Shown in pieces: positions 11,182 through 22,299 of a DNA stretch of 64,000 nt. Location: assembly GCA_015143295.1 (NCBI GenBank), contig CM026562.1, positions 9,142,041 through 9,206,040 of the forward strand, given 5' to 3'. The position numbers were made by a program, and so were the translations under genes. The notes below the pieces were generated by a model. That model searched no databases. It was given only the letters and a program-made list of their open reading frames with translations, and was not told the origin of the DNA. This DNA comes from Tetracentron sinense. Lineage: Eukaryota; Streptophyta; Magnoliopsida; Trochodendrales; Trochodendraceae. Within the stretch, counting starts at the first letter, position 1. Every line of letters begins with the position of its first letter.

Positions 11182-13391
11182 TGTCGTGACCCAAAACTCA
11201 CGATAGGAGTTAGAGTGAATCTTGGACGACTTATCATGACTTACATGACTTGCTTGACAAAATAACCTGCACAATTACCTGGAGCATATACAAAGAGGAC
11301 AATAATTACGGAAACATAACTAACATAGCACAGCAGAAGACTAACCAAACCTCTGAGTACATATATACATGATCCAAGTTGTACAAAAAGATATCACAAC
11401 AGAAAGTGCGCCGCCAAATACCCAAATACAATCTCCCAAGCTCACACCCAGAGTGATTCACTCAGAATCCACCACATAGTAGTACTCGTCTACTCGAGGC
11501 TCCTCGTAGGTTCCTCAACGTACTCCTCTTCCACCCATGAGCCAGGAGCACAGATATCAAATGGAGCAGCAGCTCCCTCAGTACCTACCGACGTAAACGT
11601 ACGGCTGAGCATGGAATACTTAGCGTGTACCAAATGCTAACCAACAGTCATAGTATAACAACAATGATATATATAAAGCAGGAAGCAATTCATATAATAA
11701 CAGGAAGGTAAAACATTTTATATTCATGCTTACATCACATAAAAGCCGATAAAACTCTTGAAATCATCGTGCACTTGACTTAACTTAAATACCCTTTTGT
11801 ACTTGAAAACTTGTCATGTCGGTCTTGCTTGATCTTGTCGAGCGTGTCATGTCATGCGTGTCATGCTTGCTTGGAAATTAAACATGCTCATATAACTTGT
11901 GAGATGCACTTGAGAGGGAAGGGAGACCCTTCTTTCGATGAGATGCAATTGAGAGGAAGGGAGGCCCTTCTTTCGATGAGATGCACTTATGAGTGAGGGG
12001 AGACCCCTCATGAAAGGGAGGGAAGTGTAAACTCCCTCTTATGCAATGCTTGTTCTTGTACCCTTGTCAAAAGCGAGGTAAAACATATCATAAGATATGT
12101 CCCACCTCTAAACCTTATTCTTGAAAACGCCGGTAAACCATGTCATGCATCCCGTGCTCGTGGAATCGTGTACATACTTTCACTTGGAATTAAATATGAC
12201 ATTGAGATTCAACAAAGTATAGCATAGCATTTATTTTATCAAGAAATCATTCATACCATTGGAAAAAGGCAATTTAACACACTATCATAAACCCTAGCAA
12301 TTCCATAAGCTTTTAAGCATGCATTTCTCGATTTACAACTCATTTTCTTCACCTTGACATTTCATCAAACATGTGGTGTGTACATTATTCGTTAAAGCCT
12401 ACACCATGCTTTTCTAGGTGGATTTGTGTTCACAACATACATGTGCATTCATTATTGGTACAATACCCTTCCCAATTTCATTCATCACAATACATCCACA
12501 CGGCATCCATCGCCCGACATTCATTCTCATACCACATCCATTCATTTCTCATTAGGTTCATACATTAGGCAAAACAAAGAAGAAGGAAAGAAAAGAGGGT
12601 ATGAACTAGGAAGGTAGCATAAGGTACTGACCTTGAAAAGCGAGGAAGACTCTCCAAACATGTGTGGAGTCGCTGCCCTAGCTTGGAGAACGTGTTCCTC
12701 AAGTGCTTGAGCCGTGAACTTGAAGAAATCCGAGCTTGTGACGATCTAGGGTCTTCAAACCCTTTGATTCCTTCTCAATTGCAAACCCTAGGTTTAGAAT
12801 CCCTTTTTCCTTTCTCTCTATCTCTCAAAACACTCTAAGTATGGTGAATGAGACTCTAAAGGCTCGGGCAAGCCTTAAGTGGCAAGGGTGTAACACCCAA
12901 AAGACGAAAAAACCCTTAATGAAATTCTGCAAAACACGATAGACCGAGTGATCGGTGGTTACTACCGAGCGATCGGTCGCCTACCGAGCGACCGGTGTTT
13001 TGATCGATCGACTGGTCAAAAACAAGCTCTCTAGATTTTTTTCCCCATACAAAAAAGTGCACCAGTCGATAGCTTCCGATCGATCGGTTGTGGACCAATC
13101 GATCGCTACATGGACCGAGCGATCGGTTCTCTGCAAGTTTGGACACTAAGTTCATTTTTCACCCATTCGTACTACTTGGACTTGTCCTATTTCCCTTTTG
13201 ACATTTTCTAAACATGCCTAGGACTCTTTCAAGGCTTATAGACATTACTAAATAATTTATTTAATTAATTATAGCATTCTTGAAACTATTTTCAAAAGTT
13301 TCAAATTCTCATTTCATGAATTTGGAGATTACAAGCCAATATGCCTTAACACTCATACCAAGGCATATACAAAAAGTTCCAGGGTTCTACA
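11182..13391 (-). repeat. 5' LTR of the gypsy element
   Basis: 2210 bp from TGTCGTGACCC to AGGGTTCTACA, collinear with 3785-6013. The palindrome cluster is at about 12940-13130 and the 41-bp tandem array at about 11900-12010 (one fewer partial unit than the other LTR). It is followed by the target duplicate GATTG. Confidence 0.95.
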
Positions 13392-13640
13392 GATTGCTTT
13401 CTTGCAATCCAAGACTCTTTTCTCATAATTCTAATCCAATTAGAATTCCCTTAATTGATTCCTTAAAGATAAGTCCTAATCCAATTAGGATTTATCATAA
13501 TTAGAAACTAACCCTATCCATTAGTAAGAAACTAATCTTATCCTTATCTATTAGGATAATTAATTAGGAACAAACTAATCTTATCCTTATCTATTAACCC
13601 TTAAAGAGGCTTAATTTGCCCTCACTTATATTTTTCGTCT
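13392..13640 (-). mobile_element. Rest of the copia 5' LTR (outer part)
   Basis: This resumes the LTR cut at 3784. It is AT-rich with repeated ATCTTATCCTTATCTATTA phrases at about 13525-13590. The outer edge cannot be fixed because the partner LTR lies outside the window; I place it near 13600-13640, where CT-rich leader-like DNA starts. Confidence 0.55.
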
Positions 13641-13836
13641 CAGATCTTTTAAGCAAATTCCATTTCAACTCTCTCTCTCAAAAGTTCCCCACTTTCCTTT
13701 ACTCGTTCAGTCTTCCACCCATTTTAGGGTTTGCAAATCGCAAGAACCCCTCTACGCCTCTCCCTCTCCATCTCCCTCGTTCTCTTTTCAGTTTTCACCC
13801 ATTTTAGCAAATTGCAAGAACCCCTTTCCCCAGACG

Positions 13837-15007
13837 ATGGCGCTCAACCATTTTTCAAGTCGGATCAAATATCGTCGGAGCTTTTCGGCCTGGTTAGTCC
13901 GAAATTACTCCATCCCCCAAATTTCAGTCTCCCAATTCTTTTTTCAAACTTGTTCTTTATGTTTACTTAATTTGATCTTGTTTTTTTGATAAAATGTCTG
14001 ATATTTAACAAGGCATTAACCTGTTAATATTGTAGTTTTGTTCCTTCAAGTTTGGGTTTTTTATCTTTTAATCCATGACTTTGATCTCACTCAACACTTG
14101 TTGAATCTTTGTTTTTGGGTTTGAAAGCTTTCCCTTTATTTTATTTTTACTATACCAGAATTCGTAATAGTGCCGTGTCTGAGATATGGGTTTTGTTAAT
14201 GTAGCATTTCTGAAGCCCCAATGGTTCTGACAACGGCTGAGGTTTGGGGTTGGAATATAGTCAATCACAAATGGAACATTCCCAATTAGGCACCCAACTT
14301 CATTATTTGTAGTTAATGATTTATGCTATGCACTTGGCGAGAAGAAGCCTATCCACAGTATCTTAATCGCAAACAATGAAATGACAGTTGTGAAGTTATG
14401 GTTTCTTTAGTGGGTTCGCGAATTGCTCTGCACATCCAATTTGATGGGTAGGCTCTTTTTTTTTTCTTTTTTTTTTTAAAATTTTAATTCAATTCTGCAC
14501 TCATTCGTACATATTTTAGAGGTCTTTTCTCTATGAAATTGTCATCTTGTTTTAATTTCCAATGGACTCTTTATCCATTTATATAATGTTTAAAAGTGTC
14601 AAAAGATCACAAAAAAACTGTAATATAATTGTTAAAAGTTGACTTGGAGGCACATTATAGGATGACACTGTTGAAATGTTTGTTATTCTTGTATTTTTAT
14701 TAGGTTGTTTTATCCAGATGAAAAAATATGGGGAAAATATTTACTTTTCATGTGGTGTCCTGTATGTTTATGTATTTTCAAATCATTTGTTAATGGTGAA
14801 TTTTTATATGCATAGATTTTTGGGGCTTCTACATTTGTGGAATTCTAAATATCTACATCAATCCTTACATCCACCTGTTTCTTATGGTACTTTAAATTTT
14901 ATTATTTAACTCATGATCAGAATGCTGGAAAATAGGAGCTTAAGCCATATTGATGGTAAAGTTACAGTGCCTCTTGATGATCCATTTCTCCTAGAAAATG
15001 TACAAAG
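13837..15007 (+). pseudogene. Exon-like pieces of an unidentified gene (possibly organelle-targeted)
   Basis: I do not recognise this gene. A CT-rich leader with a duplicated phrase (CACCCATTTTAG at 13717 and 13797) precedes an ATG at 13837 coding MALNHFSSRIKYRRSFSA, an Arg/Ser-rich start like a mitochondrial presequence, ending at a GT at 13893. A second open piece at 14936-15007, after an AG, reads [20 protein letters not shown] and ends AAAG|GTTTCG. Joining the two keeps the frame. Further open, spliceable-looking pieces are at 15573-15625, 15707-15757, 18447-18500 and 18645-18745, but I could not join them without stops. It may be a decayed gene, or a real one with exons I missed. RNA-seq would settle it. 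Confidence 0.28.
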
Positions 15008-16394
15008 GTTTCGTGTTTCTGAGAGGTTTATTTACAACTTTTCTTTTTCTTATTGTTTAAAGTTTATATAAAATTGATAGTTGTAATACCTTTGGTTAGC
15101 CTTATATATTTTTGCTTCTACAACTTAATTTATGAATCTGGTCTCAAGCAAAGGTTGTAGTGATATGCTGCACGTGATTTGCTCATTACTTCCAAAGGTG
15201 TTGACCATTTCCTTGTGTCATGGAACCTGTAAGCAACATTCTGCCCAGTGGATGAGTATCTGTAGACTCTACATGAGCTACATTGCTTGAGTATGCCCCA
15301 AGTAAAACTGTCACTAAATATGGTCGCATTTTAAGAAATGTTGCTAAATATGTGGTCTCAGTTCTCTTGTTTGTTGAAATAACTTGGTGACTTGACTGTT
15401 TTCTCTTTCAATTTCTGTACATAGCAAAATGAAGTTTTAATGGTTTCAATTTTCTCTTTTAACTTACAGCTTTCTTGAACTTCACTTTCATGCAAATTTA
15501 GAAGGAAAAGCGAAAAGGGAAGAGAGAAATAAAGATGGATACTTGAGAGGTTCTTATATGTTAATTTGCAGGAATTTGTACATCTGCTTTTGTGAGAATC
15601 TTGAAGAAATTTGCCAAAGTAAGTTATAGGTAACTTGCTATTCTCTTATAAACTCATGGTTGAGTTTCCATTTATGAAGAAACTGAGATTGCTCCACTTC
15701 TTTCAGGTCACTGAAAAAGAAATCTTGTCCATTTATCTGAAAGTACCTGAGACAAGGTAAATTTCTTACCCAAAAAGGCAAAAATTAGGTATCTCATCTA
15801 CTATTCATGTCTAAGGAGTCCAATGTAGAAAGGGTCACGTTTATGTCTCTTAACATATTTCATGTTAGCAATGGTTCTCACTACTTTCATATTAGGATTT
15901 CATGGAAGTCTGATTTTGAAAATGGTGAGCTTTATGCACTATTTTTTTTTTGTATGGTTTATATACTGCTATTGTCATGAACCGGATGATTTGTGGTTTT
16001 TTTTAAAATTCTATTCATGGTCTCTTGTCTAGAGTCAACAAACTCAGATTTTATTATGATCCAAGGGTCATTAGGTTACTATTATCTAGGGTTACAACCG
16101 TAGTTTTGGGATGTTCTACGGGCTGCAAACTCAGCAAATCCATGTTCTTTAAAATACCTAGATTCTATGACTGTTTTGGGGTTGAAAATTGATTAGACTG
16201 GGGGATATTAAACCCAAAATTATTTCAGATTTTTCGGGGCTGCATTGAGCAGAACTCTGGGTTCCTTAAAGACCCATATTTTTGTTTCTCTTTAGGGGCT
16301 ATAAACTGATCTGATTTTAGCTTCTTAAAACCAAGGTCTTTTGGGTTGTGTGGAGCGTAAGAAATCTGATCAATTTGGTGTCATTAACCCAAAT
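15008..16394. other. No clear gene; AT-rich, possible intron-like DNA
   Basis: Two short open pieces (about 15573-15625 and 15707-15757) are flanked by splice-like AG and GT signals but cannot be joined in frame. Nothing else is recognisable. Confidence 0.4.
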
Positions 16395-16737
16395 TTTCAG
16401 CTCATTTGGGGACTGTTTAAAAGGGTCTAAGCATCTAGGCTTGTCGGTGATGCATGCTAGAAGCATAGGTTGTTTCTTGTTGTTGATCGATCATGGTGTT
16501 AATGCAGGGCTTACCACAGATGCTCATCACTACATGGACTTCTTTGACTTGCTACTTTCTGAAAATAAGAGGGCTTAGAGGAAGCTTGGTGAACGTTGTC
16601 GATATGCCAGTAGCTTTACTGGCAAGTTCTCCACTAAGCTTCCATGGAAAGAGACTTTTTCTTTTCGTTATTCGGTTGATAAACAGTCTTCGAACACTAT
16701 CAAAGAGTATCTCCTAAACACAATAGTGAAGCTTTAG
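16395..16737 (+). pseudogene. Gibberellin 20-oxidase fragment (2-oxoglutarate/Fe(II) dioxygenase), broken
   Basis: Translated pieces match the N-terminal half of plant GA20-oxidases: a DHGVNAGLTTDAHHYMDFF block at about 16486-16545, an RKLGERCRYASSFTGKFSTK block just after, then LPWKETFSFRYS at about 16635-16670 and IKEYLL near 16705. GA20-oxidases make the C20-loss steps of gibberellin synthesis. The 5' side (about 16430-16480) continues the homology in another frame, so there is a frameshift near 16480; in-frame stops occur near 16455, at 16576-16578 and at 16735-16737. The DIOX iron-binding half (HxD...H) is missing. It is therefore a truncated, dead copy. Confidence 0.8.
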
Positions 16738-19168
16738 GGAAATTCAGGTATGGAAACAATACCATTTGATTCAAACACCCTCTCTTTTACAATAGCACGA
16801 TGACCAAAGATAACTTGCAGGTTGCCCAACCCATCAAATTCTGCTATGTGGCAGCCATGATGAAGAGGAACATGTTCGAGCGTATTATTTTAAATCTTGA
16901 AATTCAAATTTCTACATGACAAAGATTGTCTTTATGTGTTGTCATATAGAAATCTGCATTTCAAGACGGCAAAGAACGACAGAAGATATAGGATAGGGAC
17001 CACCTCCTACATATTGCGTATTGAGCTCAATCAGTTTCAAATGATCATATAATTCCTCAATTTTCAATTAGCTGGAATAACAATGCTTTTGATGAATGTA
17101 TATACAAGTTACTTATTGTCAACTTGTTGACTGCAAATTGCTACAAATCCAAACATTTGAACAAACCAAAAAATTAAGTATTCTGCTGCTGTGTTTTTCC
17201 CTTGCTTGCCCCGTTGCTCCTGCCCCTTACTCCTGCCATTGCTCAATCCTTTTTTTTTTAATTTTCTTTCTTCTCATCTATTTATAATAGGGCTTGTGTG
17301 GTTTAGAGTATTCTGGTAAACTTCATAATGTTGATTGAATTATCCTCAATGGAAATAGAACAATTCATTCTTTTTCATGGTTTTTCTTAATTGGATAATA
17401 TACTGCATATTGTTTGATGTGTATAGCCAAAGGATTCAGGGAAAAAGGGCTAAAAATTTGATTTGGGTTGGATGAGAACTCTCTTTGCAGACTTCATGTA
17501 TGTTCGTTTTTGTGGGATTCTCTTGAATTACATTCTATTATTTAAGAAACCCTTTGAGAAGTAGTAGAGCGGTTCATATTCTTTATGGGTTTTGCTTAAT
17601 TGAGTGGTTTTGATCACCGAAGAAGGAAAAAAGGGAATGTAAAAAGATTAACATGATGTGTTTCTTTGCATATTTTATAATTCTCTATTGTTTCTTGTGA
17701 AAGTTTGCATTTCACTAGATTTCAAAACATGAACTCGATATCTAGAGAATATGGTCATACCTTGAGTTTGTGTTATTTTTAGATAATATGCTCAAACTCA
17801 AAGTAGCGATGGCGAGAGCCTTAGCAATCCCAACAAGTACATGAGCTCCATTTATCAGGGTGATAATAGTAGAATCATGTTATATAAGCTCATCTCTCTA
17901 CTATGGTGGTTAAGACATCTATTCTCATTCCTCAAATACCTGAAACTCTGGATCGCACCCAATTGTGAGTATAGCCAGAACATCCAATAAGTGATACATT
18001 ATGCAACATTACAAGCATGATTATTGGGAAATATTTTACTTACACTATGAAACATTGGGGAATATTGTACAAAGGACTGAATAATTTAACCAGTTCAGAG
18101 TTCAGACCTCTATCTGTTGTTACGAGTGTTGAAGCATATTTGAAGTTCTCGATCAAAAGTGTTGATTCAGTGTGCTTTATGTCTTTAGTATGGTATTTCT
18201 CTTTTCTATTACATACATTCTTCTTGTCTTGAATTCAATTGATTTATGTGTTGGTTTTGAAATTAAATCGATGCAAGAATTTACAAAGTTTGGTAGCACT
18301 TTGATCGCCTTTGTAATATGGAAGATAGGTGGAATTATAGTTAACGCAATGCAGTTGTCTATGGTCTAATTTTTTATTAAATGAGCTTTTACTAGAAAAT
18401 ATGTTTTGTTAAGAAACTTCATGTAGTATCTTCTGGTGCTCTCTGGTTGGAGAAGTTGAATACTACTACTCTCAGTGGGGAATCTGTGACGCTTTCCAAG
18501 TTATGCTTTTCATATTTTTGTTGGTCTGTAAGTTTCATCTCCTTGTGTTTGCTAAGCTTATTCCCTTATTGCAATTACTCTTTTTTCTCCCATTTTTTGA
18601 GATTGTTGAAGGCTTTTATTCCTAGCAAGTTCCATTTACTGCTAAGAATTCAATTAATTGGCATTGGGGTTGGTTGCATATGTTCAAGCCGACCTCCGGT
18701 GGTATTGCCCCAGCTACTGTTACTGCTACTGAGCTTTCAAAGGTATAAGACTTAAGCTGATGGTCGAGACATAAATTTTATTGTTTTGTTGAAACTGAGA
18801 CTTAGCAATACCATTAAAGATTGCGCAATAAATTTAGTTGTGATGAGGTTTCTTTGAGTGGCTCTATGGCAGGTGGGCAGTGTATTCTTTTATGTTGGAA
18901 ATATACTATATGTTTTGTCTTCTTACTTTCATTTTAGCTAATTTATGTTTCTAGATGATGCTTTTGATTTCAGCCTTCAAATCTGTGGAGATTTTTATGA
19001 ATTTAGACATGAAGAGGATGCCAATAACAATGAAATTTTTTATTTTTATAGTTATTTACTTTGTTGAGAGAGAGAGAGAGAGATTTGGTTATCGGTTTGT
19101 TTGTATTTTCTTTGTTTTGGTGTATGCAAGGCTATTTTTTTCTGCCACCTAAATGCATGGATAATTAG
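16738..19168. other. Gene-poor AT-rich stretch
   Basis: No recognised protein. An open piece at about 18645-18745 reads WGWLHMFKPTSGGIAPATVT and ends at a GT; another at 18447-18500 reads KLNTTTLSGESVTLSK. Both could be exons of the unidentified gene starting at 13837. A short (GA)n tract lies at 19062-19082. Confidence 0.35.
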
Positions 19169-20890
19169 TGGTCCTAATAATTTCTTCTATCTTGTTCTAA
19201 CCTTTAAATTTTGTGTTTTTATTTCATTCCAAATTGTGAGAACAATAGAGAAGTAAATAAATGATAAATAAGATGCCTAACAGATTTTTTTAGGTCCTGT
19301 TACTCTTGGCGGTGAAGAAAAAAAAAAATATATGCTTTTTATGATTTATTTATTTATGATGCCAATTGAAATGCAAAACATGCACGTGCAGGGCCCTACT
19401 AGTCTTATAAGAAAACATTAATTAGCAACCAAGTAATCTTATCCCTAATTATTAGGAGATAAATATATCTAACCAATTAATTGGATAAGGTCAACTAACT
19501 AAATTAGTTAGGGTCAACCTTGAAGTGGGCGTCCCACCTTAGGTGGGCCCCATTATCTCATGCCCCTTTGAGAGTTCTAAACTCTATTTTGGTTAGACTC
19601 TGATCTTTATCAAAATCCCATATGGGTCCTACTCATTTGCTTAATCACATCTTATGTGATTTCACCTAATATTAGAGCTTTACCATACCATATAGTGATA
19701 TTCTTAGAGAAATTAATTAATTTAATTAATAATTAAATTAAAATCTTTAAGAAGGTCCTAGTGTGTGGGATCTAAAGGGATCTCCTATTTCTAGTTGTGG
19801 GACCAAATGCTTAACCATTTTGGTTAAAGCCTTCTTACTAGGAAACATTTTCCTATAAGGTATTAGGATCATACACTATCATCTATGTTCCTGGAATTCC
19901 ACCAATCACAATAATGTCTATTAACACAATGTGACTAGCCCTAAGAAAATAAAGAATTACTTGCAGGTATTTCTATTACAAGATTTGTTTACAGATGCAT
20001 CATTCTACTTCTAATATTGTTATAAGCTTACGGGACAATATCTTATATTGTCTGAAATCCCTTGCTTATGATGAGAACCCTTTCTCTTTAATACTTTTAG
20101 TCAAACTTGGACTTTCAAAACTATTTTTTAGAAATTCTTTACAAGAAATAATAATAATTTTATATTCCTTTTATATAGAAAATAAACTTCTCGATAAAAC
20201 CATTTCATCGATAAGTGCCAGCGCTGGTTTTCCTAGTCCGGTTTGACAAGTATCAACTCAATATAAATTACTGTAGAAGAGTGGTAGAATCCTTATTGAG
20301 CGTACACACACCTCTTCTAGTATAGCGTACATAACCCAACGAGCCCGTATTTAGTCCGGTGTGTTGGACATTGACGATTGGTTACATCAAAGTTATATAG
20401 GCAAATACTAGAGAAGATGTCGACCGCTCAGGTTAAGGACAATCTTTCAAATGGACAACCCTAAACATATAGACAATATATTTCTAAGGGTATCCACTGA
20501 GCGATCCAGTTGTAATATAAGTACTTCTTACTTATATCCACATCTTAGTCAAGAGACCCTTCTCTCAGTGATTGAGATTCATCACTCCATCATATGGAAC
20601 TAACAATGTGTAAGTTAGTAGTAATACATTGTCTAGATGTATCTTAAATAACTTTGAACAATTCTTGGTCTACAAGGAACCGGAAACCATATCTCCCTAG
20701 CAATTAGTTAAAAACTAATTTGATGATTTTCCTACAATGTTACCTAAGGGACAATGTAGTCTCATCTAATGAGATACTTTTAATATGTTACCCAATATAG
20801 AAGACAATGTGTGAATGTAAAATATATTTTTATTAATTAAGTAGGCTAATACAATTCCGGAATGGCTTTCGTGGGCATATAAGTCTAACA
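19169..20890 (-). mobile_element. Probable solo LTR (copia-like)
   Basis: On the minus strand the segment begins TGTTAGACTTATATGCCC, a start typical of long plant copia LTRs, and could end at the CA opposite 19169. The bases next to both ends are ATTAG (19164-19168 and 20891-20895), a possible 5-bp target duplication. There is no primer site, gag or pol, so it looks like a solo LTR of about 1.7 kb. The right edge is secure; the left edge rests on the ATTAG match. Confidence 0.6.
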
Positions 20891-20895
20891 ATTAG

Positions 20896-21650
20896 ATCAA
20901 TTTAACTTGAAAAAATCCCAAAAAATCCAAGAAAATACAAAGAGACCAAATAATCTGATTTGGAACATTTCTAACCATGGTTAATAGTTTAACTATGGTT
21001 AAATCATCCCTAACTGTGGTTGGACTCAACCCTTGGCTCCAGGCCTAATCCGTGGCCTTCGGGCCCATACCCTAGCCTCCAAGCTCAACCATTGACCTCT
21101 AGGCCCAAACTCTTAGCTCCGGGCTCAACCCTAGGCCTCTGGGCTTAACCTTTGCTTTTGGTCCCATAACCTAGGCCACTGGGCCTAATTCTTTAGCCGC
21201 AGGGCTAAACCTTAACCATCCCGATGCACTTGAACTCCCGGGTCAACCAACCTTAGTCCCAGACTAAACCCTAGCCACTCCGGTGCACACACACACTCCC
21301 CTTAACTCATGCACGGGTTCATGTGTCAGAACTACTCTCGGTCTGATCTCACATCGGTGAGTACGTAGGCAACCCAACCTAGGTTCGATCCTAGTTAGGA
21401 TTTTTTCCTTTCTTGGATTACTATACTCTAAACACTTAGGCATTTCATTAAAATTTGACACAATTTGGCTTATACCTAGGGAGGAGGTAACCATGTATTG
21501 TAAAATAGGGGCCCCATGTGCCTAACACCTTCTCCGGGACTTAATCGAATCTCTTACCTAGACTCTCATTGAGACCATTAGACTTTATCCATATTCGGAA
21601 CCTATCTCATAGAATAAATAGGTGGCAATTCCTAATCAATCCCGGTGGTA
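20896..21650 (+). mobile_element. Tat/Ogre-type gypsy LTR remnant
   Basis: The segment contains a degenerate array of roughly 25-30-bp units of the form GGGCTCAACCCTAGGCCTC at about 21010-21275, then CTAACACCTTCTCCGGGAC and AATAGGTGGCAATTCC (about 21520-21632). These are signatures of the end of Tat-type LTRs and the adjoining primer region. No coding sequence follows. Confidence 0.55.
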
Positions 21651-21832
21651 GCGAAGTTGTGAAGAGTAACAGGAGAGAAATCGATGGAGGTGATTGCCGA
21701 GATTAGATCCAAGATTTGTTGGGTCTTGAAGAATCTCCAGTACTTTGATTCTGATGAAAACGAAGCTTTTTTTGATGTGGCTTTTAGTCTAGCTTTCACA
21801 GGGAAGGATTTCCCTGACTTTTCATCCTTCAT
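21632..21832 (-). CDS. Small open frame, 66 aa, unassigned
   Basis: It starts MKDEKSGKSFPVKARLKATS and is basic and Ser-rich, ending ATTGID. I do not recognise a family. It overlaps the end of the LTR remnant by a few bases. An AG acceptor-like TATTGCAG lies upstream near 21895. It may be the last exon of a small gene, or chance. Confidence 0.2.
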   Translation of the reverse strand: MKDEKSGKSFPVKARLKATSKKASFSSESKYWRFFKTQQILDLISAITSIDFSPVTLHNFATTGID

Positions 21833-22134
21833 TAATCTCTAGTACAAAGCTTCTTTTCTTTTCCATTTTCGAGTTTCAAGCAGTGGTTGCTGCAATACGC
21901 AAGGTTTAGGGTTTAAGCGTGATGCCGCAATCAGGGTAATGTATATATCATAATGGAAAAGATGGAAATGCCCTTAAATGGTAGTTTTTTTGTATAACAT
22001 CTGTTTGGTTTCTTTCACAGCGTTTTTTCCTTCTATAGAAAAGTTCCGGAATTAGAAGAAGGTGCGGAGATTTCGAACTGATGTTAGGTTCTTATCGCTT
22101 TCCTTTGAAATTTAACCCTATTTTTGTAGTGTTT

Positions 22135-22299
22135 TCAGAGGCAATCAATTGAATCGGGCATGGCGAGCACTCTGATGTTGTCGAAGAGCCGATCCTGACA
22201 TCGGCCGTAGTAATGGCGTCTTCGAAGCACATCGCTAAGAAAGAGCGAGAACAATCGTCTGAGAGAGCACAACTTAGAAGAGGTCGACTTTTGAGACAT
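22135..22299 (-). CDS. Small open frame, 54 aa, with a leader-like upstream region
   Basis: Starts MSQKSTSSKLCSLRRLFSLF and ends MPDSIDCL. Upstream (22300-22370) the minus strand is CT-rich with ACCCTAACCC and CTTCTTCTTCTTC, as in plant 5' leaders. No family is recognised. It could be the first exon of a gene or a short peptide frame; the 21632-21832 frame could be downstream of it. Confidence 0.22.
   Translation of the reverse strand: MSQKSTSSKLCSLRRLFSLFLSDVLRRRHYYGRCQDRLFDNIRVLAMPDSIDCL

Larger units (their letters stand above)
3785..13391 (-). mobile_element. Complete Ty3/gypsy chromovirus (Tekay/Del-like)
   Basis: The 9.6 kb element has two LTRs of about 2.2 kb (3785-6013 and 11182-13391), a polypurine tract beside the left LTR, a Met-tRNA primer-binding site beside the right LTR, and a perfect 5-bp target duplication GATTG at 3780-3784 and 13392-13396. 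Its coding order on the minus strand is Gag, protease, RT, RNase H, integrase, chromodomain. The C-terminal chromodomain places it among chromoviruses, and the sequence style resembles the Tekay/Del clade. Gag and pol have many stops and frameshifts, so it is not autonomous. The LTRs look a few percent different by eye (not computed), suggesting insertion long enough ago for decay but still well preserved. Confidence 0.95.
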
